Assembly (NCBI RefSeq): GCF_001753165.1
Contig: NZ_CP017448.1
Span: 2,855,183 to 2,919,182 of the forward strand
Direction: 5' to 3'
Origin: Acidihalobacter aeolianus
Lineage (GTDB): Bacteria; Pseudomonadota; Gammaproteobacteria; DSM-5130; Acidihalobacteraceae
DNA: 64,000 nt
The notes under the pieces were generated by a model. The model was not told the origin of the DNA, made no database searches, and was given only the letters and a program-made list of their open reading frames with translations. The position numbers and the translations under genes were made by a program. Below, piece by piece: positions 38,098 through 47,499 of the stretch (position 1 is its first letter; each line of letters starts with the position of its first letter).

Positions 38098-39605
38098 GAG
38101 GCGGCCTCCCATGCGGCAAACCAGGCCGCCACGGTTTCCCGGTCGCTGTACGGCTGCGTGCCACGCGCGGTGATCTGCACGGCCTCATGTCCCTTGCCCG
38201 CGATCAACACGGTCTCGCCAGGCTGCGCGGTATCCAGCGCGTGGCGTACGGCTGCGGCGCGATCGTGGATCACCTCGACGCCTTCGCGCTGCGCCAACCC
38301 CGCCAGGATGTCCTCGACAATGGCGTCCGGGTCCTCGCTGCGCGGGTTGTCGTCGGTCACCACGATACGGTCGGCCAACTGCGCCGCCATCGCACCCATC
38401 AGCGGCCGCTTGCCGCGGTCGCGATCCCCGCCCGCACCGAAGACACAGCATAGACGCTGCGCGCCGTGCTGGCGTAAGCTCGTGAGCACGGCCTCCAGCG
38501 CCGCCGGGGTGTGGGCGTAGTCGACTACGGCCACTGGCGCGCCCGGCCGGTCGAAGCGCTCCATGCGCCCAGGCACAGGCCTGACTGCACGCAGGCGGTC
38601 GACCGCGTCCGCGAGTGGCACACCCAGGGCCAACAGACTGGTGAGCACGGCCAGGAGATTGGCGGCATTGAAGCGCCCCAGCAGCGGGCTTTCGATCTCG
38701 CTCTTTCCCCAGGGCGTCTCCACTCGCATGGCGAAACCGTGATCCTGCAGACGCAGGCCGCTTGCCCATATTGCGTCCGTGCCGGCAGGCGGGCGTGTGG
38801 CGAGCGAGTAGCCCAGGCAAGCCCGTGCCGCAGTCCCGCGTGCGGCGAGGTCACGACCGAAGGCATCGTCCAGGTTCAGGATGGCGTATTCCAGCCCGGG
38901 CACCTCGAATAGACGCCGCTTAGCCGCGGCATAGGCCTCGATACTGCCGTGGTAATCGAGGTGGTCGCGCGTGAGCTGGGTCAAGATCGCCTGGTTAAAA
39001 TCCACCGCATTCAGGCGCCCCTGGGCCAGACCGTGTGAGGACGCCTCCATCACCACCCAGCGGGCACCGGCATCGGCGAGCTCGGCCAGCGCGGCCTGCA
39101 ACCCGATCGCATCGGGGGTGGTATAGCCGCTGGGTTCGAGCGCGCCTACGAGGCCGTTGCCCAAGGTACCGATGATGCCGGCACGCGCCCGCTCCTGATC
39201 CAGCGCCTGCGCCAGGAAGTGTGAGACCGAGCTCTTGCCGTCGGTCCCCGTCACACCGATCACGGTCATGCGCCGCGCCGGCTGGCCGTAGAAGCGTGCA
39301 GTGATCGCCCCGAGCCGTTCGCCCAATCCCTCGATCCAGCAGATGGGCACGTCGAGCGGGCTCAACAAGTGCTCGCGGTCGCGTGCACCGGCATCCGCAA
39401 TGATCGCGCAGGCCCCCTTAGCGACGGCATCGGCGGCATGGATCACGCCGTGCACGTGCAAACCGGGCAAGGCCACAAAAGCCATGCCGGGGCCTGCACG
39501 ACGGCTGTCCTGGGTCAGTCCGCGGACCATCACCTCGCCTGGCCTAGGTGACATGCACCAGTCGGCGACCAGCTCGCTCAACGCCATCTCTCGATCCGCG
39601 CTCAT
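38094..39605 (-). CDS. murE: UDP-MurNAc-L-Ala-D-Glu--2,6-diaminopimelate ligase
   Basis: Adds meso-diaminopimelate as the third stem residue. 503 residues; P-loop VTGTDGKSSVSHF, EASSHGLAQGR, NLTRDHLDYHG-type motif (QLTRDHLDYHG), and DNPRSEDP, the motif that selects diaminopimelate over lysine. The peptidoglycan is therefore DAP-type. ATG overlaps the ftsI stop by 4 bases. Confidence 0.98.
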   Translation of the reverse strand: MSADREMALSELVADWCMSPRPGEVMVRGLTQDSRRAGPGMAFVALPGLHVHGVIHAADAVAKGACAIIADAGARDREHLLSPLDVPICWIEGLGERLGAITARFYGQPARRMTVIGVTGTDGKSSVSHFLAQALDQERARAGIIGTLGNGLVGALEPSGYTTPDAIGLQAALAELADAGARWVVMEASSHGLAQGRLNAVDFNQAILTQLTRDHLDYHGSIEAYAAAKRRLFEVPGLEYAILNLDDAFGRDLAARGTAARACLGYSLATRPPAGTDAIWASGLRLQDHGFAMRVETPWGKSEIESPLLGRFNAANLLAVLTSLLALGVPLADAVDRLRAVRPVPGRMERFDRPGAPVAVVDYAHTPAALEAVLTSLRQHGAQRLCCVFGAGGDRDRGKRPLMGAMAAQLADRIVVTDDNPRSEDPDAIVEDILAGLAQREGVEVIHDRAAAVRHALDTAQPGETVLIAGKGHEAVQITARGTQPYSDRETVAAWFAAWEAAS

Positions 39606-41317
39606 GCGACCGCTCCGCGCGACTCGGGCACCGGCCCGGCCTGAAGTACGTCGATGTCGTCTGGTGGGATATCGAGCAGACGCAACGCGCCGGACATTAC
39701 CTCCTTGAACACCGGCGCGGCCACCTGACCACCGTAGTATTTGCCGCCCTGCGGATCGTCGATCATAACCACCGCGACCAGACGCGGCCGTGTTGCCGGT
39801 ACGATGCCGGCGAACACCGCGGTGTACTTGTCCTCGGCATAATTGCCGCTGCTGGTCAGACGATGCGCCGTACCCGTCTTCCCGGCCACCGTGTAGCCCG
39901 GGATGTGCGCCGCGTAACCTGTGCCCATCGGGGTAATTACGGAGCGCAGCATGGTGCGCATCTGATCGGCAATATGCTGCGGGAGGACGCGCTTGCCGGC
40001 CGTGGACGCGGTCGGCTGAACGAAGGTTGCCGGCTCAAGCACGCCGCCGTTGGCCAAACCGCAGTAGGCATGCGCCAGCTGCAGCGAGGTCACTGCAATA
40101 CCGTATCCGTAGGCCATGGTCGCCTGGTCGATCGGACGCCAGGTCGTGTAGTTGTGCAACGTACCGGTTGCCTCGCCGGGAAAACCGCTGTGGGTGATCT
40201 GACCGAAACCGAAATCGCGATACATGGACCAGACGTAGTACGGCGGCAGGGTCAGCGAAATCTTGCTGGCCGCGACGTTGCTCGACACCTGGAGCACCTG
40301 GGTCAGGTCGATACGCCCGAAATCCGAGTCATCCTTGATCGTGTGTCCGGCCAGCATGTACCAACCGGGCGAGGTGTTGATCTCGGTGTCGGGGGTGTAC
40401 TTACCACTCAACAGCGCCGCCGACAGGGTGAACGGCTTCATCGTCGAACCCGGCTCGTACGCATCGGTCACCGCGCGATTGCGGTACAGGCGCGGCACGT
40501 AGTCGGAACGCACATTGGGATTGAAGGTGGGCTGGTCGGCCATCGCCACGATGGCGCCGTTGCTAGGGTCCATCACCACGATGGAGCCGGAACGCGCGCC
40601 GTGCGCGACGACCGCGGCCTTGAGGCTGCGGTAGGCGAGATACTGGATCCGCTGGTCGATGCTGGTCACGAGATCGCGCCCAGGGCGCGGCGAACGGATC
40701 AGGTCGACGTTCTGCACGATCTGTCCGAAACCATTCTTGATCACACGCTTGGCGCCGGGCTTGCCGGTCAGCCAGCTGTTGAACTCGAGCTCCAGACCAT
40801 CCTGCCCCTGGTCGTCGATATTGGTAAATCCGAGCACGTGCGAGCCGACCTCGCCCATGGGATAGAAGCGCTTGTATTCGCGCAGCAGGCCGACACCCGG
40901 CACCTTGAGCGCCGCGACGCGGCGGCCGAGCTGGGGATCGATCAACCGTTCGACCCAGAGGAATTCACGACCGGTCTGGCGGGCGACCCGCACCTGGCCA
41001 CGCAACGTGGCGGCATCCTGCTGCAACAGCGCGGCCAGCCGATCCAGCCCGCGGTCGTCCGGGTCCTGCTGAGGGTCGATCCACACCGAATCCATCGGCG
41101 TGCTGATCGCCAGTGGGCGGCGGTTGCGGTCCAGGATCATCCCGCGATGCGCCGGCATCTTCACCACGCGCAGGTAACGGGCATCGCCCTGCTTGCGCAG
41201 GAAGGGCCCGCGCATGACCTCGAGATCGAAACCACGCCAGACGAGACCCGCCGCGCCGACGCCGAACAGGCCGAGCACCAGCTGTCTGCGTCGCTTGAAG
41301 TCGGGGCGCGAGGTCAT
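39602..41317 (-). CDS. ftsI: Septal peptidoglycan transpeptidase FtsI (PBP3)
   Basis: Class B penicillin-binding protein that crosslinks septal peptidoglycan with FtsW. 571 residues: short cytoplasmic tail and membrane helix (QLVLGLFGVGAAGLVWRG), the PBP dimerisation domain, then the transpeptidase domain with SxxK as STMK (EPGSTMKPFT), SSN (SSNVAAS) and KTG (VAGKTGTAHR). Overlaps ftsL and murE by 4 bases. Confidence 0.98.
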   Translation of the reverse strand: MTSRPDFKRRRQLVLGLFGVGAAGLVWRGFDLEVMRGPFLRKQGDARYLRVVKMPAHRGMILDRNRRPLAISTPMDSVWIDPQQDPDDRGLDRLAALLQQDAATLRGQVRVARQTGREFLWVERLIDPQLGRRVAALKVPGVGLLREYKRFYPMGEVGSHVLGFTNIDDQGQDGLELEFNSWLTGKPGAKRVIKNGFGQIVQNVDLIRSPRPGRDLVTSIDQRIQYLAYRSLKAAVVAHGARSGSIVVMDPSNGAIVAMADQPTFNPNVRSDYVPRLYRNRAVTDAYEPGSTMKPFTLSAALLSGKYTPDTEINTSPGWYMLAGHTIKDDSDFGRIDLTQVLQVSSNVAASKISLTLPPYYVWSMYRDFGFGQITHSGFPGEATGTLHNYTTWRPIDQATMAYGYGIAVTSLQLAHAYCGLANGGVLEPATFVQPTASTAGKRVLPQHIADQMRTMLRSVITPMGTGYAAHIPGYTVAGKTGTAHRLTSSGNYAEDKYTAVFAGIVPATRPRLVAVVMIDDPQGGKYYGGQVAAPVFKEVMSGALRLLDIPPDDIDVLQAGPVPESRGAVA

Positions 41318-41583
41318 GGGCTGACGTACACGGTGTCGGAACTGTCGGGCATGACCATGTCGAGCTTGCTACGCGCGATACGCTCGACGCGCGAATGTGC
41401 CGACCAGACGCTCTGTTCCAGCTCCAGACGCCCCCATTCGACGTTCAGCGCATCGCGCTGTGCGTCGAGCTGCTCCAAACGGATGAACAATTGCCGGGTT
41501 TCGTAGGTCGTGTAGACGACGCCCAACGCACTGCCCATCACCAGCAAGACCAGTAGACCGACGACGATGGCCGACCAGTTCAT
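41314..41583 (-). CDS. ftsL: Cell division protein FtsL
   Basis: Small bitopic protein of the FtsQLB complex that activates FtsWI. 89 residues: an N-terminal membrane helix ([20 protein letters not shown]), then a periplasmic coiled coil with leucine heptads ([22 protein letters not shown]). Low sequence conservation but exact position and topology. Overlaps rsmH and ftsI by 4 bases. Confidence 0.93.
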   Translation of the reverse strand: MNWSAIVVGLLVLLVMGSALGVVYTTYETRQLFIRLEQLDAQRDALNVEWGRLELEQSVWSAHSRVERIARSKLDMVMPDSSDTVYVSP

Positions 41584-42518
41584 GGCAGCCTCTCCGCAAC
41601 GCGCAGCACCGCGCTGCGCGACCTTGGGTTGCGCGCGATCTCTTCCGCAGACGGCTGCTGCGCCTTGCCGACAAGTTTCAGTTGCCTCCCACCCTCAGCT
41701 GCATCCATCACCGGAAGATTGCGCGGCAACTGTTCGCCGCGGGCGTGTTCGCGCATGAAGCGTTTGACGATTCGATCCTCCAGGGAATGAAAGCTGATCA
41801 CCGCAAGGCGGCCGCCCGGCCCCAGAATTGCCAAGGCCTGTGCCAGCGCCGCGCGCAATTCGTCCAGTTCGCCGTTGATATGGATGCGAATGGCCTGAAA
41901 ACAACGCGTAGCAGGGTGTTTGCCCGGTTCGCGGCGCCCGATCACGCCGGCAATCAAATCCGCCAACTGCAGGGTCCGCGTGAGCGGCGCCTCGGCGCGT
42001 TGTTGCACGATGCGCCGCGCGATGCGTCGCGACTGCCGCTCTTCGCCATAGTTCCAGAAAACATCCGCAAGCTCCGCCTCGTCGGCCGAGTTCAGCCATA
42101 CGCTGGCCGGTTCACTGCGACTAGGATCCATACGCATGTCGAGGGGACCGTCGCGCATGAAACCGAAACCGCGCGATGCCTCGTCCAGCTGCGGAGAAGA
42201 AACGCCAAGATCCATCAGCACACCAGCAGACTTCACGGCGCCGGCGTGGGCACGCCAACTGGATTCGAGTTGCGAGAAGGGCGCATGCACGATGGCAAAA
42301 CGAGAGTCATTCGCCGCCAGCAGCTGCGCCGCAGCAACCGCCTCTGGATCACGATCCAGGGCCAGCAAGCGACCACGTGGACCCAGGTGCGCGAGGATGG
42401 CGCGGCTGTGACCTCCTCGACCGAAGGTCGCATCGACATACCCGCCGTCAGGCCTGATGGATAGTCCCGCCACCGCCTCCTCCAGGAGAACAGTCTGGTG
42501 TTCCACATGGGCACTCAC
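41580..42518 (-). CDS. rsmH: 16S rRNA (cytosine-1402-N4) methyltransferase RsmH (MraW)
   Basis: SAM-dependent enzyme that methylates N4 of C1402 in 16S rRNA; the 2'-O-methylation of the same base is done by RsmI, encoded at 43656-44537. 312 residues; [24 protein letters not shown] (SAM site), [18 protein letters not shown] and the C-terminal [15 protein letters not shown] motif. Starts 1 bp after mraZ. Confidence 0.98.
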   Translation of the reverse strand: MSAHVEHQTVLLEEAVAGLSIRPDGGYVDATFGRGGHSRAILAHLGPRGRLLALDRDPEAVAAAQLLAANDSRFAIVHAPFSQLESSWRAHAGAVKSAGVLMDLGVSSPQLDEASRGFGFMRDGPLDMRMDPSRSEPASVWLNSADEAELADVFWNYGEERQSRRIARRIVQQRAEAPLTRTLQLADLIAGVIGRREPGKHPATRCFQAIRIHINGELDELRAALAQALAILGPGGRLAVISFHSLEDRIVKRFMREHARGEQLPRNLPVMDAAEGGRQLKLVGKAQQPSAEEIARNPRSRSAVLRVAERLP

Positions 42519-42519
42519 G

Positions 42520-42972
42520 TCAGATCGACAACGAGGCCAGGGCTTCGCTCAGCCCGCCTGCGTAGGCATCCGACTTGAGCCATTCGTCACGCTGTGCGGC
42601 CCAGACCGCCTCATCCCAAAGTTCGAATTTGTTGCCCTGACCCACCAGGACCACGTGTTTGTCCAGTTTCGCCTGCGTGCGCAACGTGGGCGCAACGAGA
42701 ATCCTCGCCTGCGCATCCATCTCGACATCCGTCGCGTAGCCCACGAAAACGCGCTGCAACTGTCGCACCTGCGGGTCGATGTTCGGACGCGCCATGACCG
42801 CGGCCTCGATCCGCTCCCATTCAGGCAGCGGATAGATCAGGAGACAGTCATCGCGATCCACGGTAATCACCAATTGCCCGGCGCACGATTCAAGCAGCCG
42901 ATCGCGGTACCGAGCCGGTATCGCGACACGCCCTTTCGAATCGATATTGAGATTGGTGACACCGCGAAACAC
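42520..42972 (-). CDS. mraZ: Transcriptional regulator MraZ
   Basis: AbrB-like (SpoVT/MazE fold) DNA-binding protein, first gene and autorepressor of the dcw operon. Two tandem DxxxR motifs are visible: [13 protein letters not shown] and [16 protein letters not shown] at 42972 (reading VFRGVTNL, cf. MFRG in homologues) is chosen because GGGGG lies five bases upstream; that gives 150 residues, close to E. coli (152). An upstream GTG at 42984 lacks a ribosome-binding site. Confidence 0.95.
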   Translation of the reverse strand: MFRGVTNLNIDSKGRVAIPARYRDRLLESCAGQLVITVDRDDCLLIYPLPEWERIEAAVMARPNIDPQVRQLQRVFVGYATDVEMDAQARILVAPTLRTQAKLDKHVVLVGQGNKFELWDEAVWAAQRDEWLKSDAYAGGLSEALASLSI

Positions 42973-43005
42973 GCGTACCCCCACCGGATGGAATGCGCCA
43001 GGGCC

Positions 43006-43035
43006 TTATTTCCACTTTCTACCACTTTGCCCCAC
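43006..43035 (-). promoter_or_regulatory. MraZ operator: three GTGG direct repeats
   Basis: On the minus strand three contiguous 10-bp repeats read GTGGGGCAAA, GTGGTAGAAA and GTGGAAATAA. GTGG/TGGG boxes at 10-bp spacing are the known MraZ binding sites in front of mraZ. They begin just downstream of the predicted transcription start, fitting autorepression. Confidence 0.85.
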
Positions 43036-43043
43036 AATTAGAC

Positions 43044-43072
43044 ACTATAGGCACGACATCAGACGCAGTCAA
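43044..43072 (-). promoter_or_regulatory. Sigma-70 promoter of the dcw operon
   Basis: Minus strand: -35 TTGACT (43067-43072), 17-bp spacer, -10 TATAGT (43044-43049). Predicted start near 43037, giving a leader of about 65 bases that contains the MraZ repeats. Confidence 0.85.
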
Positions 43073-43279
43073 GCAAATCCATGCTCGTCGCTTGGTGAGA
43101 TTGTCGTTTATACACAAAGGCTTACACGTATCTGCACAGGCCAGAACCGGCCAGTCACACGGGCGTCAAAAAAGCGCACAATCAGAAAGTTGCGGCAATA
43201 ACTTAAGGGATTTTGCAAGGTTGGCCGGGCCGCCGGGCGGGCTGCTTGTGACGTATTTGGGGAGAAGGTGGTGAAAGGT

Positions 43280-43629
43280 GGGGAGTCGGCCTATAAGCCG
43301 GGTTCTGTCTGGGGCAGCCATTCATCTGGGACGCGCGTCACCGCGCGCCTCTTGCGACCTACCCGGACGCGATGCGGGCCACATCATGGCGTCCCTATTT
43401 GGTCTTGCTCCGGATGGGGTTTACCGTGCCGCGGCATGTTGCCACCCGCGCGGTGCGCTCTTACCGCACCTTTTCACCCTTGCCTGCACCCCGAAGGGTC
43501 ATCGGCGGTCTGTTCTCTGTGGCACTTTCCGTCGGCTCGCGCCGCCCAGGCGTTACCTGGCATCCCGCCCTGCGGAGCCCGGACTTTCCTCCCCGCCCGA
43601 TGGCGGAGCGACTGCCTAGCCAACTCCCC
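43280..43629 (-). ncRNA. rnpB: RNase P RNA (type A)
   Basis: Catalytic RNA of RNase P, which matures tRNA 5' ends. The minus strand holds the family's hallmark blocks: GGAGGAAAGTCCGGGCTCC near the 5' end, CCAGGTAACGCCTGG, GTAAACCCCATCCGGAGCAAG, CCAAATAGG, and ACAGAACCCGGCTTATAGG near the 3' end. The terminal helix P1 is formed by GGGGAGTTGGC at the 5' end and GCCGACTCCCC at the 3' end, which sets the limits to within a few bases. Several open frames on the plus strand here are not genes. The rsmI - rnpB - mraZ order is conserved in gammaproteobacteria. Confidence 0.97.
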
Positions 43630-43655
43630 GAGGAAGGATACCACGAAGCCGACAC

Positions 43656-44537
43656 TCAGGGCGCATCCTGCGCCTCATCGTCTTGGCGCTGCCGACGTAT
43701 CTTCTGTGCCTCGCGGTAGAGTGCCTGGCGCGCCCCCCCGGTAATGCTCGCGGCCAGATCGGCGGCCTGGCGCGCCGGTAGCGCCTCGGCGAGGACGCGT
43801 ATGACCGTAGCAGCGGCCACCCGTGATTCCGTAGACTCAGGAACTGACGGCGCCCCGCCTACCATGACCACGAACTCGCCGCGCCTGCGGTTCGCGTCGC
43901 CATCGATCCACCCCACCAACTCGCCCAGCGACGCCTGCACGATCTCCTCGAAACGCTTGGTCAGCTCTCGCGCCACTGCCGCAGGACGGTCGGGACCGAA
44001 CACCGCGGCCATGTCTGCAAGGCTCGCCGCGATACGATGACTCGATTCGTAAAATACGAGCGTGCCGGTTTCACTTGCCAGCGCTTGCAGATGGGTGCTG
44101 CGTCGCCCACCCTTGGCCGGCAGAAATCCCTCGAAGACAAAACGATCAGTAGGCAGTCCGGATGCCGACAGCGCTGCGATCAGCGCGCTCGGCCCCGGAA
44201 TCGGGCTGACACGCCACCCCGCCTCGCGCACCGCGCGCACCAGACGATACCCCGGGTCGCTGATCAGGGGCGTACCAGCATCCGAAATGACCGCTACGGC
44301 CTGCCCGCTGCCCAGAACCCCAAGAATGGCGGGAACGCGTGCGCTCTCGTTGTGCTCGTGCAGGCTGATGCACCGCGTGCGCACGCCGAGATGGGACAGC
44401 AGACGCTGCGCCACACGCGTGTCCTCGGCAGCGATCAGCCCGGCCCCACCCAAGACCTCGCGGGCCCGCTCGCTGATGTCTCCCAGATTTCCCAATGGCG
44501 TCGCTACGACGTACAGCACTCCCGCTTCAATTGACAC
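43656..44537 (-). CDS. rsmI: 16S rRNA (cytidine-1402-2'-O) methyltransferase RsmI
   Basis: SAM enzyme that 2'-O-methylates C1402 of 16S rRNA, complementing RsmH. 293 residues: LYVVATPLGNLGDIS, AEDTRVAQRLLSHLG, ISDAGTPLISDPGYRLV (SAM loop), PGPSALIAALSASGLPTDRFVFEGFLP and YESSHR, all diagnostic of RsmI. Divergent from lpoA with about 50 bp between the starts. Confidence 0.98.
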   Translation of the reverse strand: MSIEAGVLYVVATPLGNLGDISERAREVLGGAGLIAAEDTRVAQRLLSHLGVRTRCISLHEHNESARVPAILGVLGSGQAVAVISDAGTPLISDPGYRLVRAVREAGWRVSPIPGPSALIAALSASGLPTDRFVFEGFLPAKGGRRSTHLQALASETGTLVFYESSHRIAASLADMAAVFGPDRPAAVARELTKRFEEIVQASLGELVGWIDGDANRRRGEFVVMVGGAPSVPESTESRVAAATVIRVLAEALPARQAADLAASITGGARQALYREAQKIRRQRQDDEAQDAP

Positions 44538-44587
44538 GTTGCCTTCCAGTCCAGATACTGAGCCACCCGCTCACGCGCACAGGGTTC

Positions 44588-46531
44588 ATGATACACGGGC
44601 GCCCCTACAGGATGACGCCAAGCGTCACCATCCGACTCAGTCTCGCCATGTGCGCCACACTGCTGCTGGCTGCCTGTGCGACGCAGCCTGTCACGCCCTC
44701 GGCACCCTGGGCGCAGCAGGCCCAGACACAGGCACAAGCCGGCCACCCGGCCGCCGCGGCCGCCATCTATCTCCGGGCCGCGCCCTCGCTCCCCTCACCG
44801 CAACGTGAACAGATCATGCTCAAGGCGGCCGCACTGCTGCTTCAGGCGCAGCAGCCCGAACAGGCGCGCACCGTGATCGAACACATCAATCCGCAAGACC
44901 TCAGCTCCGATGACACCGGGCGACGCGCAGGGCTTGCCGCACAAGTCGCGCTTGCGGAACACCAGCCGGCACAGGCCCTAGCCGCATTGCCAACCAGCAC
45001 AACCGGCCTGTCCAATCCCGTCGCCGCGGAGTTGCTAGAGCTGCGTGCACAGGCCGAACGACTGAACGACAATCCGCTCGGCGCCGTAGAGGCCCGGATC
45101 GCCCGCGCACCGCTGCTAGCCGAAACCAGCGCACTGGACGCCAACCGCAAGTCCCTGTGGGAGCTACTCAGCCAGGCAAGCCCGCAACAAACGCGGCAAT
45201 GGCTGCAGCAGGCAACCACGCCTCCACTCAAGGGTTGGCTGGCGCTGGCCCTGATCGCCAAGTCTACACCGCCGCAACCCGCCGCCCTCGCCGCCGCGCT
45301 GGCCAACTGGCAACAACAGTACAATCTGCCCGACGCCACGCCCATCATCGAGGCGCTCAAGGCACAGTGGCAGGCGATGCAGGTCTATCCGCCGCGCATC
45401 GCCATACTGCTGCCGCTCACCGGACGCTTCGCCCCGGTCTCCACGGCGATCCTCGACGGCCTTCTCACCGCCTATTACCGGCATCCCAGTCAGCCTGATG
45501 CGCAACCGATCACCCTGCGCTTCTACGATACCTCCGCGCATCCGCAAAATATCCCGGCACTGTATGCCCGCGCCGTGCGCGACGGGGCGCAGTACGTCAT
45601 CGGCCCTCTCGACCGCAATGCAGTGACCGAGCTCGCGCAAAGTGGGGCCGTCAGCGTACCCACCCTGGCGCTGAACCATGCTGCCGACGGTACGCAGATC
45701 CCCGCAAAGCTCTACCAGTTCGGCCTCATCCCGGAAAGTGAGGCGGCACAGGCCGCGGAACGCGCCAGCCTGGATGGGTACAGCCGGGCCGTCGCGCTCA
45801 CCCCGAACAGTGACTGGGGCAAGCGTGTGGCCGCGGCATTCTCGAACCGCTTCACGCAACTCGGCGGACAGGTGCTGGCAACCGGCCGCTACGATCCCAC
45901 GGCCTCGGACTTCACGCCGGCCATCGTCAACAGCCTGAATATCGACTACAGCGACGCCAGACGCCGGGCCGTTGCCGCCACCATCGGACAGTCCGTCGAA
46001 TTCGAGGCACGTCGGCGCCAGGACGTGGACATGATCTTCATCGTCGGCGACCCAAGACAGGCACGGCTACTGATCCCGCAAATCCGATTCCACCATGGTA
46101 TCGGGCTGCCCATCTACTCGATCTCCACGGCCTACAGCGGCACCCATGACCCACGTGCCGACCACGACCTCAATGGAATGATCTTCGACGACGCCCCGTT
46201 GCTGCTGGACGCTCAAGGGCCGGCCGCCGCAGCACGGGATGCCATGCACACGAATTTCCCCGACGCCAGCCGACGTTACCCGCGCCTGATCGCCCTCGGC
46301 GAGGATGCCTTCGACGTTCTGCCGTACCTCGGCCGTCTTGCGTCGGAGGACTGGGCGCGCTTCCCCGGACTTTCCGGCAGTTTGAAAATGACGCCCGGCA
46401 ACGTGCTCGTGCGCCAACTCGAATGGGCTCAATTTGATAACGGCCTCCCGGTACCCTTCGGACAGGTCGGCACGTCCAACACGGTGCCCACTGCCACGCC
46501 TGCGCAGCAGAATGCCGACACGCCCCCGTAG
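44588..46531 (+). CDS. lpoA: Outer-membrane lipoprotein LpoA (LppC), activator of PBP1A
   Basis: Outer-membrane lipoprotein that reaches through the peptidoglycan to stimulate PBP1A. 647 residues from ATG 44588 (ATG 44612 is an alternative); lipobox LLAAC with Cys30. An N-terminal TPR-like helical domain (about 35-270) is followed by a periplasmic-binding-protein-like domain starting PRIAILLPLTGRFAPV and ending near residue 610. The lpoA-yraN-diaA order is the standard one opposite rsmI. Confidence 0.93.
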   Translation: MIHGRPYRMTPSVTIRLSLAMCATLLLAACATQPVTPSAPWAQQAQTQAQAGHPAAAAAIYLRAAPSLPSPQREQIMLKAAALLLQAQQPEQARTVIEHINPQDLSSDDTGRRAGLAAQVALAEHQPAQALAALPTSTTGLSNPVAAELLELRAQAERLNDNPLGAVEARIARAPLLAETSALDANRKSLWELLSQASPQQTRQWLQQATTPPLKGWLALALIAKSTPPQPAALAAALANWQQQYNLPDATPIIEALKAQWQAMQVYPPRIAILLPLTGRFAPVSTAILDGLLTAYYRHPSQPDAQPITLRFYDTSAHPQNIPALYARAVRDGAQYVIGPLDRNAVTELAQSGAVSVPTLALNHAADGTQIPAKLYQFGLIPESEAAQAAERASLDGYSRAVALTPNSDWGKRVAAAFSNRFTQLGGQVLATGRYDPTASDFTPAIVNSLNIDYSDARRRAVAATIGQSVEFEARRRQDVDMIFIVGDPRQARLLIPQIRFHHGIGLPIYSISTAYSGTHDPRADHDLNGMIFDDAPLLLDAQGPAAAARDAMHTNFPDASRRYPRLIALGEDAFDVLPYLGRLASEDWARFPGLSGSLKMTPGNVLVRQLEWAQFDNGLPVPFGQVGTSNTVPTATPAQQNADTPP

Positions 46532-46868
46532 CGGCGAGGATTTCGAACGCCAGGCCTGTGCCTATCTGACCGATAGGGGTCTACGCCTACGCAAACGCAA
46601 CTACCGTTGCCGCAATGGCGAGATCGACTTGGTCATGCTCGATGGGCAAACTCTGGTTTTCGTCGAAGTGCGCTATCGCAACAATGCACGATTCGGCGGA
46701 GCCGCAGCCAGCGTCGATGCCGGCAAACGCAGGCGGCTAACCGTTGCAGCATTACATTATTTGCAGCGACACGCACACGACGCCCCCGCGCGTTTCGATG
46801 TCGTCGCGATGGGGCCAGGCGAACGAATCGAATGGATCAAGGACGCCTTCCCCGCACAGGATCACTGA
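46512..46868 (+). CDS. yraN: YraN-family endonuclease-fold protein
   Basis: 118-residue UPF0102 protein with a Holliday-junction-resolvase/restriction-endonuclease fold: GEDFERQACAYL, NYRCRNGEIDLVMLD and LVFVEVRYR give the E...GEIDL...EVR nuclease residues. Role unknown. The ATG at 46512 overlaps the lpoA 3' end by 20 bases. Confidence 0.92.
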   Translation: MPTRPRSGEDFERQACAYLTDRGLRLRKRNYRCRNGEIDLVMLDGQTLVFVEVRYRNNARFGGAAASVDAGKRRRLTVAALHYLQRHAHDAPARFDVVAMGPGERIEWIKDAFPAQDH

Positions 46869-46877
46869 CCCCCCTGA

Positions 46878-47495
<618 letters not shown>

Positions 47496-47499
47496 CCCC

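Noticed and set aside
39548-41506. 652-residue plus-strand open frame
   Set aside because: Antisense to ftsI and ftsL, with Arg/His/Gly-rich shadow composition and no recognisable domain.
43268-43744. Overlapping plus-strand open frames of 113-158 residues
   Set aside because: They lie over the RNase P RNA gene, whose conserved blocks are all present on the minus strand; no protein similarity.
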